From Methylophaga sp. OBS4 (lineage in GTDB: Bacteria; Pseudomonadota; Gammaproteobacteria; Nitrosococcales; Methylophagaceae): a stretch of 64,000 bases of DNA. The notes beneath the pieces are model-generated. The model had not been told where the DNA came from and did no database searches. It worked only from the letters and a program-made list of their open reading frames with translations. Both the position numbers and the translations under genes were made by a program. This document shows positions 16,563 through 23,825 of the stretch, in pieces. Location of the stretch: positions 1-64,000 of the forward strand of contig NZ_JAPDMV010000006.1 in the NCBI RefSeq assembly GCF_026319305.1. Direction: 5' to 3'. Position 1 is the first letter of the stretch, and each line of letters starts with the position of its first letter.

Positions 16563-18145
16563 GATGCTTCTCCGCGCCTGGTTCTGGCTTCGTCGTAGAG
16601 ATGGCCGCCCTGGCACATTTCAGGCAGGTTGGCTTTGACCAGGTGCTCTGCAAAGGGTGGGGGCACGGCATTGCCGCAGCGGGCTACCTGTTTGGTTTTT
16701 GGGTAGCGTTTCCCGGTGTGGTCTACGTCGATGATGTAGTCATCGGGGAAGCCTTGCGCCTTGAATAGTTCGTGTGGCTGCAGCATACGCATGCCGATGT
16801 CGACTATCTGATAGGTTTCGCCCTTGACGGTGACCAGGCCGAAGCGGTGCTTGGCGGTGATGGTTTGCAGCGGCTCATCGACTTTGTGGCCGATGTTGGT
16901 GCCGTAGTATTTGAGGATGAAAGCCCGGACTTCGCCGATATGCAGACCGCCGGCAGTTATGGTCGGTACCGGTTCATCTGTTTTGGTGCCGGTGTTGGTG
17001 CCGCGTAGTTTGATCAGGTTGCTGGTGACGAGCCCTTGTGTGATTGCAGTGCCTGGACGCTTAGCCTCCCCGCCTGCACAGATGGTGTGAACAGGCTCTG
17101 TCACAGGGAAACCGATGCTGTTGCCGAACTGACGGGCAATGACCGGGGCAACCACAGCAAAGTGCCCACCTTTGACTGCAGCGCATTGGGTGCGCAGTGG
17201 TTCATTGATGAGCATGTTGCGTTGATTGCTGGCGTTGGCGTGTTCGGTGATGAAGGGTGTCAGCACCGGTGAAACAAGGCCATGAGCATCACGGCTGGCC
17301 GTGATTGTTTTCATTGGCTCTGACAGGCTTTGTCCTCGGAAATGTTCGCCGCTGTGGTTGCAGGTCACAATGAACGGATCCGGATTGTCGATCACAAACT
17401 TCTGAATGCCCCGGGCAATCCGCTTCATGGTGTTTTCAGCCAGTGGCCGCTTGCGGTCGAATATCGAGGGGCAGGGAATTGACCAGTCGATGCATTCCGC
17501 AGCGGTGCGATAGGGCAGCAGCTTGCCTGCTTTAACCGGCAGGCTGTCAGGTGCGCCGTGTGTTGGCTTGGGCCATGTAATCGGCTGGCCGTCGCGGCGG
17601 GCAATCAGGAACAGGCGTTTGCGGATAGTGGGGGCGCCATAGTCACAGGCGCGGAGCTCTTTCCAGTCTACCTGGTAGCCTTGCCGCTTGAGTGCATTGA
17701 TAAATGATTTGAAGGTGCGGCCTTTGCGTTTCTGGCAGGGCTTGTCACCGTTCAGCGGCCCCCATGTTTGGAACTCTTCCACGTTTTCGAGCATGATGAC
17801 GCGGGGCTTGACGGTGGCTGCCCAGCGAACGGCCACCCATGCGAGGCCGCGAATCTTCTTTTCAACCGGCTTGCCGCCTTTTGCCTTGCTGAAATGTTTG
17901 CAGTCCGGAGAGAGCCAGACCAGCGCCACGGCGCGGCCCTTGACGACGTCGCGCGGGTTGATGTCCCAGACTGATTCGGCATAGTGCTCGGTGGTCGGGT
18001 GGTTGGTCTTGTGCATGGCGATGGCGTCCGGGTCGTGGTTGATAGCAATATCCACGCTACGACCTGTTGCCTGCTCGATGCCGGTGCTGGCACCACCGCC
18101 ACCGGCGAAGTTGTCGACGATGATTTCCCTGAAAAGATTACTCAC
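16559..18145 (-). CDS. dcm: DNA (cytosine-5) methyltransferase
   Basis: 528 residues. Motif I VDNFAGGGGASTGIE, motif IV SPDCKHFS with the catalytic Cys (SPDC in place of the usual PPCQ), motif VI MLENVEEF, motif VIII TIRKRLFLIARR and motif X GNAVPPPFAEHL are in order. The region before motif IX repeats an EP(V/L/M)xTITA unit five times (about 275-430), probably part of the target-recognition domain. No cognate endonuclease is nearby, so it probably protects phage DNA from host restriction. Confidence 0.92.
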   Translation of the reverse strand: MSNLFREIIVDNFAGGGGASTGIEQATGRSVDIAINHDPDAIAMHKTNHPTTEHYAESVWDINPRDVVKGRAVALVWLSPDCKHFSKAKGGKPVEKKIRGLAWVAVRWAATVKPRVIMLENVEEFQTWGPLNGDKPCQKRKGRTFKSFINALKRQGYQVDWKELRACDYGAPTIRKRLFLIARRDGQPITWPKPTHGAPDSLPVKAGKLLPYRTAAECIDWSIPCPSIFDRKRPLAENTMKRIARGIQKFVIDNPDPFIVTCNHSGEHFRGQSLSEPMKTITASRDAHGLVSPVLTPFITEHANASNQRNMLINEPLRTQCAAVKGGHFAVVAPVIARQFGNSIGFPVTEPVHTICAGGEAKRPGTAITQGLVTSNLIKLRGTNTGTKTDEPVPTITAGGLHIGEVRAFILKYYGTNIGHKVDEPLQTITAKHRFGLVTVKGETYQIVDIGMRMLQPHELFKAQGFPDDYIIDVDHTGKRYPKTKQVARCGNAVPPPFAEHLVKANLPEMCQGGHLYDEARTRRGEAS

Positions 18146-18345
18146 TGTGTTTCACTCCGTGTTGTTTTCCGCTGCGTGGTGCAGTGTTTGCAGTTGCAGT
18201 CGTCGATGGTGGGTTCTGGCTCCATCGGTGGGCATGGTTTGCAGCCTGTCCAAAACGAGCAGTTGCCGCCGGGCTTTTTCTTGACTCCGGGCGTTGGGCA
18301 GTTGCTGTAGGTGCAGGTGGTGCAGTAGCCGATGTTTGTGGTCAT
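18142..18345 (-). CDS. Cysteine-rich small phage protein
   Basis: 67 residues from ATG 18345, with ten cysteines (YCTTCTYSNCPTPG, NCSFWTGCKPCPP, DCNCKHC), likely zinc-binding. The chosen ATG overlaps the stop of the ASCH-like gene. Function unknown. Confidence 0.6.
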   Translation of the reverse strand: MTTNIGYCTTCTYSNCPTPGVKKKPGGNCSFWTGCKPCPPMEPEPTIDDCNCKHCTTQRKTTRSETQ

Positions 18346-18968
18346 GCGTCGGCCTCGATGCGTTTGAATTCGACAGCCCAGACCCAAGGATTTTTGTCGC
18401 AGAGTTCTGCGCCATATATGTCTTCGAATATGGCGTGGAACCAGAAAAGCGGCGGCATGTCACCGGGGTTAGTGACGCATGAGCGCCAGCCTTCTGCCTT
18501 GGCGTCATCTTTGGAAACATCCTGCAACCGTTGAACGCGAACATCGGTGATTTCCAGCAGGATTCGAGAGGCCCAGCGGGGCATGTGGATTGATGGCACT
18601 GTGTTTGATTGGCCGTGCTGATTCTTTTTCTTTCTGTAAGTGCTAAGAATCAACCAATCCTCAGCAGCTTGTTTTGAATCTTTGATTGGCACAAAGGCGA
18701 GATCAGCTGCATATCGAACACCATCAAGACCTGATTCAAGCTCTTCGGCTTTGCATGTCTCACGCACCCAGAGCCGGTCGCCTGGTTGGCCGAAGGGGAA
18801 TTTAGGCGAAACCCTGCGACCATGGACCCCATGCTCATAAAATAATGGCCGACCAGAATCAGTTACTTTGCCCGGCTGTAGCTTCATTGGCCGCCGCGTC
18901 TGCGTTTTGCGTCCATCCAGAATGGCGCGAACCATGTCGGCGTTGAATATGATTGGTCTTTCCTTCAT
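18342..18968 (-). CDS. ASCH/PUA-like conserved phage protein
   Basis: 208 residues. MKERPIIFNADMVRAILDGRKTQTRR, PGDRLWVRETCK, SIHMPRWASRILLEITDVRVQRL and NPWVWAVEFKRI are the hallmarks of a widespread phage protein with a PUA/ASCH-like fold, thought to bind nucleic acid. Strong AAGGAGTAAGGT ribosome site. Biochemical function not established. Confidence 0.7.
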   Translation of the reverse strand: MKERPIIFNADMVRAILDGRKTQTRRPMKLQPGKVTDSGRPLFYEHGVHGRRVSPKFPFGQPGDRLWVRETCKAEELESGLDGVRYAADLAFVPIKDSKQAAEDWLILSTYRKKKNQHGQSNTVPSIHMPRWASRILLEITDVRVQRLQDVSKDDAKAEGWRSCVTNPGDMPPLFWFHAIFEDIYGAELCDKNPWVWAVEFKRIEADA

Positions 18969-18971
18969 ACC

Positions 18972-19139
18972 TTACTCCTTGTTAATTAATCTGCGGTGGC
19001 CGGTCGCTACTCCGGCTATGGCAATATGGCGGTTGCCAACCAGCCGCTTTTGATTAGAGAGGGCGAGGCTCGTAAGCCCTCTGTGTGCGTGTCTGCGAAT
19101 TTCCACGCCGCACCGCATTCGGCTGGTGACTGTCTTCAT
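18972..19139 (-). CDS. Possible 55-codon ORF before the ASCH-like gene
   Basis: Open frame MKTVTSRMRCGVEIRRHAHR ... ending RRLINKE, whose stop lies inside the ribosome site of the next gene. The rest of the 19140-19482 spacer shows no convincing gene. A hairpin (19058-19064 with 19076-19082, AGAGGGC/GCCCTCT) lies inside. Could equally be a structured untranslated region. Confidence 0.3.
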   Translation of the reverse strand: MKTVTSRMRCGVEIRRHAHRGLTSLALSNQKRLVGNRHIAIAGVATGHRRLINKE

Positions 19140-19482
19140 CTGCTCGCGAGCACAGACTTGTACGGTTAAGGTTCCGGCCAGTCACCATGCGAATACGTGC
19201 CGGTTACCCTCGTCCGGCGCTGCGATCAACCCATGCAGCGGGTGTTTAGTCAGCGGATTAGATCCACACTTCCCAGTGGATTGGGGCAGTGATCGTGATA
19301 TGCCGTCACTGCATCTGATTGCGGCCTACCAGTTACCCGTCCATAACGACAGTTCCCGGATTACAGCTTTCGCTGCACGGCCTCTGGGTGTATTCCGCAT
19401 TAGAGAACAACCTGCTCAGGCCGCTCTGTAATACGTGCCGGTTACGTTTCCGGCGTCAGGTGATTGCCTGACCGGTGGTGTT

Positions 19483-19998
19483 TCACTGACCGGTGCCTCG
19501 GTACCGGCCGGCAGGTTCGGCGAGCTTTTGTTTATAGGAGCGCTCCATACCACCTGCTGCAGACTTTACGTCGCCAGGCCTGCTGATGGGGTAACCGTCC
19601 ATCAGCCATGGATCGTTTGGTTTGGTTGGTGGTAAACCCAGTTTTTCCTGTCTGAATTTGTTGGCCATGTCTTGCAGTTGCTTTTTTGCATTAAAGGCGA
19701 TGATGTGTGATGTGTGCATCCAGTCGGGGTCTTTTCCTGCCTGGAAGCCGTCATTGACGCCTGACCAGTAGGCAGCTTCTGCCTGCTCTTTGGGGATGCC
19801 GGATTCGCCGAGATTGAATTTACTCCGGATGGTTTTTAGTTCTGGCGATGCGGGGTCGCAATCAGCAAGTATTTCCATGTTGATTTGGGCGGCAGAATCC
19901 GCAGCCAGGCTTAGCTGAAAGTCCTTGACCTTCAGGTCGGGCGATATGCCGAAGGCGTCGCGGATTTGTGGCCAGAGTTGGTTGCTTGATATGGACAT
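19483..19998 (-). CDS. Hypothetical phage protein
   Basis: 171 residues, soluble, no recognised domain. Good GAGGAAGCC ribosome site before the ATG. The spacer to the next gene upstream is eight bases, consistent with the operon. Confidence 0.6.
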   Translation of the reverse strand: MSISSNQLWPQIRDAFGISPDLKVKDFQLSLAADSAAQINMEILADCDPASPELKTIRSKFNLGESGIPKEQAEAAYWSGVNDGFQAGKDPDWMHTSHIIAFNAKKQLQDMANKFRQEKLGLPPTKPNDPWLMDGYPISRPGDVKSAAGGMERSYKQKLAEPAGRYRGTGQ

Positions 19999-20006
19999 GG
20001 CTTCCT

Positions 20007-20204
20007 CTACTTGCCCCAGTTAGTGCCGGGCAGGCGGTGCAGCTCGATGCTTACGTGGCGGGTTACTTGCCGATTGGTATGCTGAACCTGTGTGGTTTCA
20101 ATATCGATGATGTCAAGGTCAACGACGAATTGGCCGGTGTCTTTCTCCAGTTCGGAGAGGATGCCACCGATCAGTGTTTGCGCCTTTGCTAGGGTCATGT
20201 TCAT
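20007..20204 (-). CDS. Hypothetical phage protein
   Basis: 65 residues from ATG 20204, which overlaps the preceding stop (ATGA). Alternating hydrophobic pattern (FVVDLDIIDIETTQV) suggests a small beta-rich protein. No family recognised. Confidence 0.55.
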   Translation of the reverse strand: MNMTLAKAQTLIGGILSELEKDTGQFVVDLDIIDIETTQVQHTNRQVTRHVSIELHRLPGTNWGK

Positions 20205-20539
20205 GCTTGTTCCTTTTTCTTTTCGGTGAACCCCCATGCCTCGTAGGCGTCATAGAGGGCGCTGTAGGGGCTGGTGACGGGCTCAGATAAATGCCAGTAT
20301 TGCGGGGCGGTTTGTATGCCGCAGCTGAAGCAGTGGATGGCGATGCCGTGCGCATTGAGCACTTTTATCGTCGGCGGCGCGTAGATCAGCCGGACGTTGT
20401 CAGCCTCTTGGCACTTCGGGCAGGCTTGGGGCTGTACTTTGTCGATAAAGTCTTGGCATTGCTTGATTGAGTCGTGCAGTTGGTTGGCTTCACGGGTGAC
20501 GGCGTCTGCCTGGTCGATAAGGGGTTGGAAGATGCTCAT
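20201..20539 (-). CDS. Lar-like zinc-finger protein (possible restriction alleviation)
   Basis: 112 residues. An N-terminal coiled helix precedes CPKCQEADNVRLIY...IHCFSCGIQT and a terminal DAYEAWG, the CxxC-x(n)-CxxC ... AIxAWN pattern of Lar-type restriction-alleviation proteins. Similarity is by pattern only. Confidence 0.5.
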   Translation of the reverse strand: MSIFQPLIDQADAVTREANQLHDSIKQCQDFIDKVQPQACPKCQEADNVRLIYAPPTIKVLNAHGIAIHCFSCGIQTAPQYWHLSEPVTSPYSALYDAYEAWGFTEKKKEQA

Positions 20540-20844
20540 GCGGCCACCTGAACACGGTCGATGTATTGCTGAACGGTCGTTCGAGGTGCGTCAGTTATGT
20601 TTTCAGCAATGCCCTGCTGTGGTTTTTGAGGCTTGTCGATATGGCGCTTGGGGTCCATAGCTTTTTTCAATAGTCCCAGCGCCTGCTTGAATGTTGGCCC
20701 AGAAAAGAAGCCATGCCCGTGAATATAAACAACGCATTCTTGCTGTTGCTTACCGCTGCCAAACTCTGTCAGTTCATATTTGATTAAGTGATATTCGCCG
20801 TGTGCGAGGGCAGCGAGTTCGTTTTTGGCTTGTTGTAGGTTCAC
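20536..20844 (-). CDS. Hypothetical phage protein (GTG start)
   Basis: 102 residues, starting at GTG 20844 after AAGGAG and overlapping the upstream stop (GTGA). Mixed helical and beta character; no domain recognised. Confidence 0.55.
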   Translation of the reverse strand: MNLQQAKNELAALAHGEYHLIKYELTEFGSGKQQQECVVYIHGHGFFSGPTFKQALGLLKKAMDPKRHIDKPQKPQQGIAENITDAPRTTVQQYIDRVQVAA

Positions 20845-21113
20845 GATATAACTCCTTCAAGTTGGTAGCTGATGGTTTGGGCGTGACGTTCAATCACGTC
20901 TTCAGCCAGAAAGTCGCTCAGGTTGCCGAGTCTTCGTTTAATTTTTTTGATGGCGCGCTGCTCTACCTGGTGTATGTAGGCACCTGAGCAGCCGCAGATG
21001 TCGCCTATTTCGGCATGGGTTAGCGCTCTGCCGATTGGGCGCACAATGTCGAGCACTGCTAAGCCAAGGTCGATGTCCTTGCTTTGGCTGGTTGGGCGGA
21101 TGTGCGCTTTCAT
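20841..21113 (-). CDS. Sigma-70 region 4-like helix-turn-helix protein
   Basis: 90 residues. GRALTHAEIGDICGCSGAYIHQVEQRAIKKIKRRLG closely follows the region 4 helix-turn-helix of sigma-70 factors (recognition helix then ExxAIKKIK). It could bind promoters or modulate RNA polymerase. ATGA overlap with the upstream gene. Confidence 0.65.
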   Translation of the reverse strand: MKAHIRPTSQSKDIDLGLAVLDIVRPIGRALTHAEIGDICGCSGAYIHQVEQRAIKKIKRRLGNLSDFLAEDVIERHAQTISYQLEGVIS

Positions 21114-21214
21114 AGCCCCAGCCAGTTAATCACTGTTTCGGGCAGGCCTGCGGCAGCGGCGATGACGAGGATGATCGTCAGGGCGTCAAGCGCCGGGTGC
21201 CAGGTGCCGGTCAT
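21110..21214 (-). CDS. 34-residue single-helix membrane peptide
   Basis: MTGTWHPALDALTIILVIAA then a short tail ending VINWLGL. Starts at ATG 21214 overlapping the previous stop; a longer in-frame ORF reaches back into the upstream gene and is rejected. Confidence 0.5.
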   Translation of the reverse strand: MTGTWHPALDALTIILVIAAAAGLPETVINWLGL

Positions 21215-21357
21215 GTGAGCATTTCCGCCAGGGCGATGGCGAACATAAGCGCGAAAAGCCCGGCACCGGCGAAGCAGTAGATCGCTTGCCCGATGCTGAA
21301 CGGTGGCTTTTTTGGCTGGCTGCCCCGGCATTCTATTGTGCTGTGTCCTGTTTGCAT
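21211..21357 (-). CDS. First gene of the PL operon: small membrane protein
   Basis: 48 residues, MQTGHSTIECRGSQPKKPPF then a hydrophobic helix ending LAEMLT. GGGAG ribosome site, about 100 bases downstream of PL and just after the leader terminator. Function unknown. Confidence 0.55.
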   Translation of the reverse strand: MQTGHSTIECRGSQPKKPPFSIGQAIYCFAGAGLFALMFAIALAEMLT

Positions 21358-21372
21358 GGTTGGCTCCCTGTT

Positions 21373-21417
21373 TTAAAAACCCGCCCGGTCAAGTGGTTTC
21401 CAAATTTCGTCAGTCAT
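21373..21417 (-). CDS. 14-codon leader ORF in the PL transcript
   Basis: MTDEIWKPLDRAGF followed by TAA. It begins in the loop of the leader hairpin and translates straight through the 3' arm and into the T-run. A ribosome here would melt the hairpin. Only the frame and position support it. Confidence 0.3.
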   Translation of the reverse strand: MTDEIWKPLDRAGF

Positions 21418-21436
21418 TATTTGTTGACCGGGCGGG
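21375..21436 (-). terminator. Attenuator-like terminator in the PL leader
   Basis: A perfect 13-bp stem, CCCGCCCGGTCAA (minus strand, 21436-21424) with TTGACCGGGCGGG (21392-21380), loop 31 bases, followed directly by TTTTT. It lies between PL and the first gene of the early-left operon. Confidence 0.7.
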
Positions 21437-21462
21437 GCAGCTTTTTTGTTGCTGCGGGGATA

Positions 21463-21503
21463 AGTAAATCATAATTTATTCTACGCGGTCAAGCATAGTT
21501 TAC
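21463..21503 (-). promoter_or_regulatory. OL operators and promoter PL
   Basis: Two 16-bp operators: GTAAATCATAATTTAT (21464-21479) and GTCAAGCATAGTTTAC (21488-21503), centres 24 bases apart. On the minus strand TTGACC and TTTACT are separated by 18 bases, giving a sigma-70 promoter whose -35 and -10 lie in the operator half-sites. The layout is identical to PR/OR. Confidence 0.72.
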
Positions 21504-21554
21504 TTTTATTTTGGTAGTTTGAATTTTTGTGACTAAGTTGGCAGGGATTTGCGT

Positions 21555-22262
21555 ATGCACAGATGGTGGTTGGTTTCTTTTACGGTACTGCTCTGGACAC
21601 CGGCATTTTCAGCGGGGCTGTATGATCTGAAGGTGTGCGAGCCTATCAGTGACAGCGCTGAACGCTTGCAGTGTTATGACCGGGCGATGCAGGCGATTAC
21701 TGGGAGTTCGTTCGAACGGGGTTCGATCAGCACGCCGGCACAAGGCACCGCGCCAGCTGAGATGAACCTGGCTCCGGAGGGGCGCAAGAAGATCGGCGCA
21801 TGGTCAGTTCTGGAGGATGGGCTGGATGCCGCCGGTGAACATTTCACGCTGATTTATGCTCGCTCGACTGAGTTTATAACTATTGAATATGGCGAGCAGG
21901 TTCAGCCAGAGCTTGTTATGCGCTGCAAAGCCGGGCGGCTTGATGCATATGTGAACTGGAAAACGTATATTGGTCAGGGTTCGGCTTTTGTTGTGTCGAA
22001 GATTGGCGACAAGAGCAGTGTTACGGATGAGTGGCAGGTATCCGGACGTGGAGAGGCTACGTTTTATCCTCGTGAACTGGCTGGGGGATTGCTGTATAAG
22101 ATGGTCGGGGCTGATTCTGCTTGGTTCAGGGTGTCACCACCGAACAGTGATCCAGTGACCGCGGGGTTTACCATTTCCGGGGCGGGTGATGTGTCGGCCT
22201 ATTTGCGTGATAGGTGCAGTAGGAAAGGGGAACCGTCTATGTTCGAGATATTGGGAAGATGA
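21555..22262 (+). CDS. VasI/TagO-like exported protein (moron)
   Basis: 235 residues with a signal peptide (HRWWLVSFTVLLWTPAFSAG). The mature part has the VasI/TagO pattern: CYDRAMQAI near the N-terminus, LVMRCKAGRLDAYVNWKTYIG, SSVTDEWQVSGRGEATFYP and SPPNSDPVTAGFTISG. VasI/TagO proteins are periplasmic accessories of type VI secretion. It is transcribed rightward from between OL and cI, outside the lytic operons, so a lysogen-expressed cargo role is likely. ATG 21555 is chosen over TTG 21549 because it follows AGGGA. Confidence 0.7.
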   Translation: MHRWWLVSFTVLLWTPAFSAGLYDLKVCEPISDSAERLQCYDRAMQAITGSSFERGSISTPAQGTAPAEMNLAPEGRKKIGAWSVLEDGLDAAGEHFTLIYARSTEFITIEYGEQVQPELVMRCKAGRLDAYVNWKTYIGQGSAFVVSKIGDKSSVTDEWQVSGRGEATFYPRELAGGLLYKMVGADSAWFRVSPPNSDPVTAGFTISGAGDVSAYLRDRCSRKGEPSMFEILGR

Positions 22263-22323
22263 TCACGGGCATGGTTATTATGGTTCAGGCCAGCAGCGCT
22301 TGGCTTAATAGACGGGAGGATTT

Positions 22324-22647
22324 ATGCGGTTAGGGATGATGATATTGGCAGGGCTGATCAGCGCTGACGTTATGGCAAGGACAGACAGCCATTCATATCG
22401 GTGTGGGAATAGCCTTGTTTCTGTCGGCGATAGCTTGTATGAGGTTCAGGATGTGTGCGGGCCGAGTGACGGAGTTTACCGCTGGACGGAGTCGCGGGCT
22501 TCGGGTAGCTTTTCGCGGCAGGGTGGTGATTACCAGGCGCGTTCTGATGCCATGGAGCGCCATACTTATTCGGAGTATGGCAAGTTTGATACTTATCTGA
22601 TATTCCGCAACGGGAATCTGGAGAAGATCGTGCAGGGGAGGCGTTAG
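22324..22647 (+). CDS. DUF2845-like exported protein (moron)
   Basis: 107 residues with an N-terminal signal sequence (RLGMMILAGLISADVMA). YRCGNSLVSVGDSLYEVQDVCG and YLIFRNGNLEKIVQG match the DUF2845 pattern. It follows the VasI-like gene by 61 bases and converges with cI. The host has its own DUF2845 gene at 53586-53891. Confidence 0.65.
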   Translation: MRLGMMILAGLISADVMARTDSHSYRCGNSLVSVGDSLYEVQDVCGPSDGVYRWTESRASGSFSRQGGDYQARSDAMERHTYSEYGKFDTYLIFRNGNLEKIVQGRR

Positions 22648-22672
22648 GCCGGCATCCCTGCCGGCAGGGCGG

Positions 22673-23380
22673 TTAATAGACGGCGTGACGGCTGACTATT
22701 TTTCCGATAACGATAAAGCTGTCGTCCATTTCTATCGGGTCGTATTTGTCGTTATAGGGCGCCAAGTAGCGCTTGCTGCCGACGATTTCATAACGGCGGA
22801 TTATCAGGTTCTGGTTAATGTCCTGCAGCAGTAGCGGTTTACCGTTTTCCCATTCAGCATCAGGGTCGATCACGATATACATGTCGGGGTCGATGCCATA
22901 ACGGTCGTTGGGGTTGGGGATGTTTTTCACCGGGTAGGCAAATGCCTGGTCGCTGACTTGTTGTGCAGCGATATATTGCCTGTCAGGCAAATCTTGTTTT
23001 TTGCCCTCTATTATTTCCTTATTGCTAAGCACTGGAACGCTCCTTATTTGTAAACGATTTTGACGATTTACCCCGTCATCGTTTACTTGAGCATGTTCCG
23101 TACCGGTGGGTGACGGCTCTCTGACTTCTTGTCTGGCTTTAGCTAGTTCGCCTTGCCCGCTTGCGATCTGCCTTTCTTTTCCTGTCCCTGTAGCAATCCA
23201 CTCGGCATTAAATTTTGTTGCTTTCGCTATAGCAAACAGTGTCGTCGGGTTGGGCGACTTGGTTGCGCCATTCTCGATTTGGCCAACTGCTTGCTTGCTG
23301 ATCGAGCAGGCGCGCGCCAGCTCTGCCTTTGTTAGCTTGGCACTCTCTCTTGCATGCTTAACTCTATCTCCGACGCTCAT
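22673..23380 (-). CDS. cI: CI-type phage repressor (S24-like C-domain, catalytic residues not found)
   Basis: 235 residues from ATG 23380. An XRE helix-turn-helix (KLTKAELARACSISKQAVGQIENG) is followed by a linker and a dimerisation domain resembling LexA/S24 (DPDMYIVIDPD, GKPLLLQDINQN, RYLAPYNDKYDPI). The GDSM-type serine motif and the catalytic Lys are not found; Arg occupies the Lys region (LIIRRYE). It should bind OR/OL, repress PR and PL, and activate its own PRM. The longer in-frame start at 23437 lies inside OR1 and is rejected. Confidence 0.88.
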   Translation of the reverse strand: MSVGDRVKHARESAKLTKAELARACSISKQAVGQIENGATKSPNPTTLFAIAKATKFNAEWIATGTGKERQIASGQGELAKARQEVREPSPTGTEHAQVNDDGVNRQNRLQIRSVPVLSNKEIIEGKKQDLPDRQYIAAQQVSDQAFAYPVKNIPNPNDRYGIDPDMYIVIDPDAEWENGKPLLLQDINQNLIIRRYEIVGSKRYLAPYNDKYDPIEMDDSFIVIGKIVSRHAVY

Positions 23381-23383
23381 TCT

Positions 23384-23445
23384 GTCAATTTTAATTGACT
23401 GTGGGTAACTTATGCTTGACTCTATGCGGTAAACCATGATTTACT
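23384..23445. promoter_or_regulatory. Right operator OR1-OR3 with promoters PR and PRM
   Basis: OR1 GTAAACCATGATTTAC (23429-23444), OR2 GTAACTTATGCTTGAC (23405-23420) and a degenerate OR3 GTCAATTTTAATTGAC (23384-23399). PR (+): TTGACT 23416-23421, 18-base spacer, TTTACT 23440-23445. PRM (-): TAAAAT at 23393-23388 inside OR3, with a poor -35 over OR2. Predicted starts fall at or next to the cro and cI ATGs. Confidence 0.75.
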
Positions 23446-23451
23446 TTCTCC

Positions 23452-23631
23452 ATGACTAAAGATCAAGCTATCAAACACTTTGGCGGCGCATCTAAGTTGG
23501 CCAACGCCCTGGGTATCACAAAGCAGGCCGTGAACAACTGGGATGACATTCCTGATGTGCGGCAATACCAGATCCAGGTACTGACGGATGGGGCGCTCAA
23601 GGCTGACAGAAAAAAGTTGTCAGCAGCATGA
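23452..23631 (+). CDS. cro: Cro-like repressor
   Basis: 59 residues, MTKDQAIKHFGGASKLANAL then GITKQAVNNWDDIP, a compact helix-turn-helix of the Cro type. First gene of the rightward early operon, divergent from cI. There is no Shine-Dalgarno sequence and the predicted PR start coincides with the ATG, so translation is probably leaderless. Confidence 0.85.
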   Translation: MTKDQAIKHFGGASKLANALGITKQAVNNWDDIPDVRQYQIQVLTDGALKADRKKLSAA

Positions 23632-23825
23632 ATCCTGCCGCCGAGGTTAACGAAATGATCGGGGCGGGGCTTCCGCCTGTGTGGATTTCGAGACATTCGG
23701 GTATTGATGAGAATGATGTCGAACTGATAGCTGATGGCGCATTGACAGATCCAAACTTGTCTGTCGCTCAGCGGATCCACGATTTGTATTTGTTGTTTAT
23801 TGAGATTCGGGAGGCGCTGCGGTGA
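23628..23825 (+). CDS. Small early-right protein, CII-position
   Basis: 65 residues, ATGA-coupled to cro. WISRHSGIDENDVELIADGALTDPNLSVAQRI suggests a small helical, possibly DNA-binding protein. It occupies the position of a second early regulator; no family assigned. Confidence 0.55.
   Translation: MNPAAEVNEMIGAGLPPVWISRHSGIDENDVELIADGALTDPNLSVAQRIHDLYLLFIEIREALR

Noticed and set aside
19126-19431. 101-codon plus-strand ORF in the gene-poor gap
   Set aside because: Opposes the early-left operon, has no ribosome site or domain, and its composition is not protein-like.
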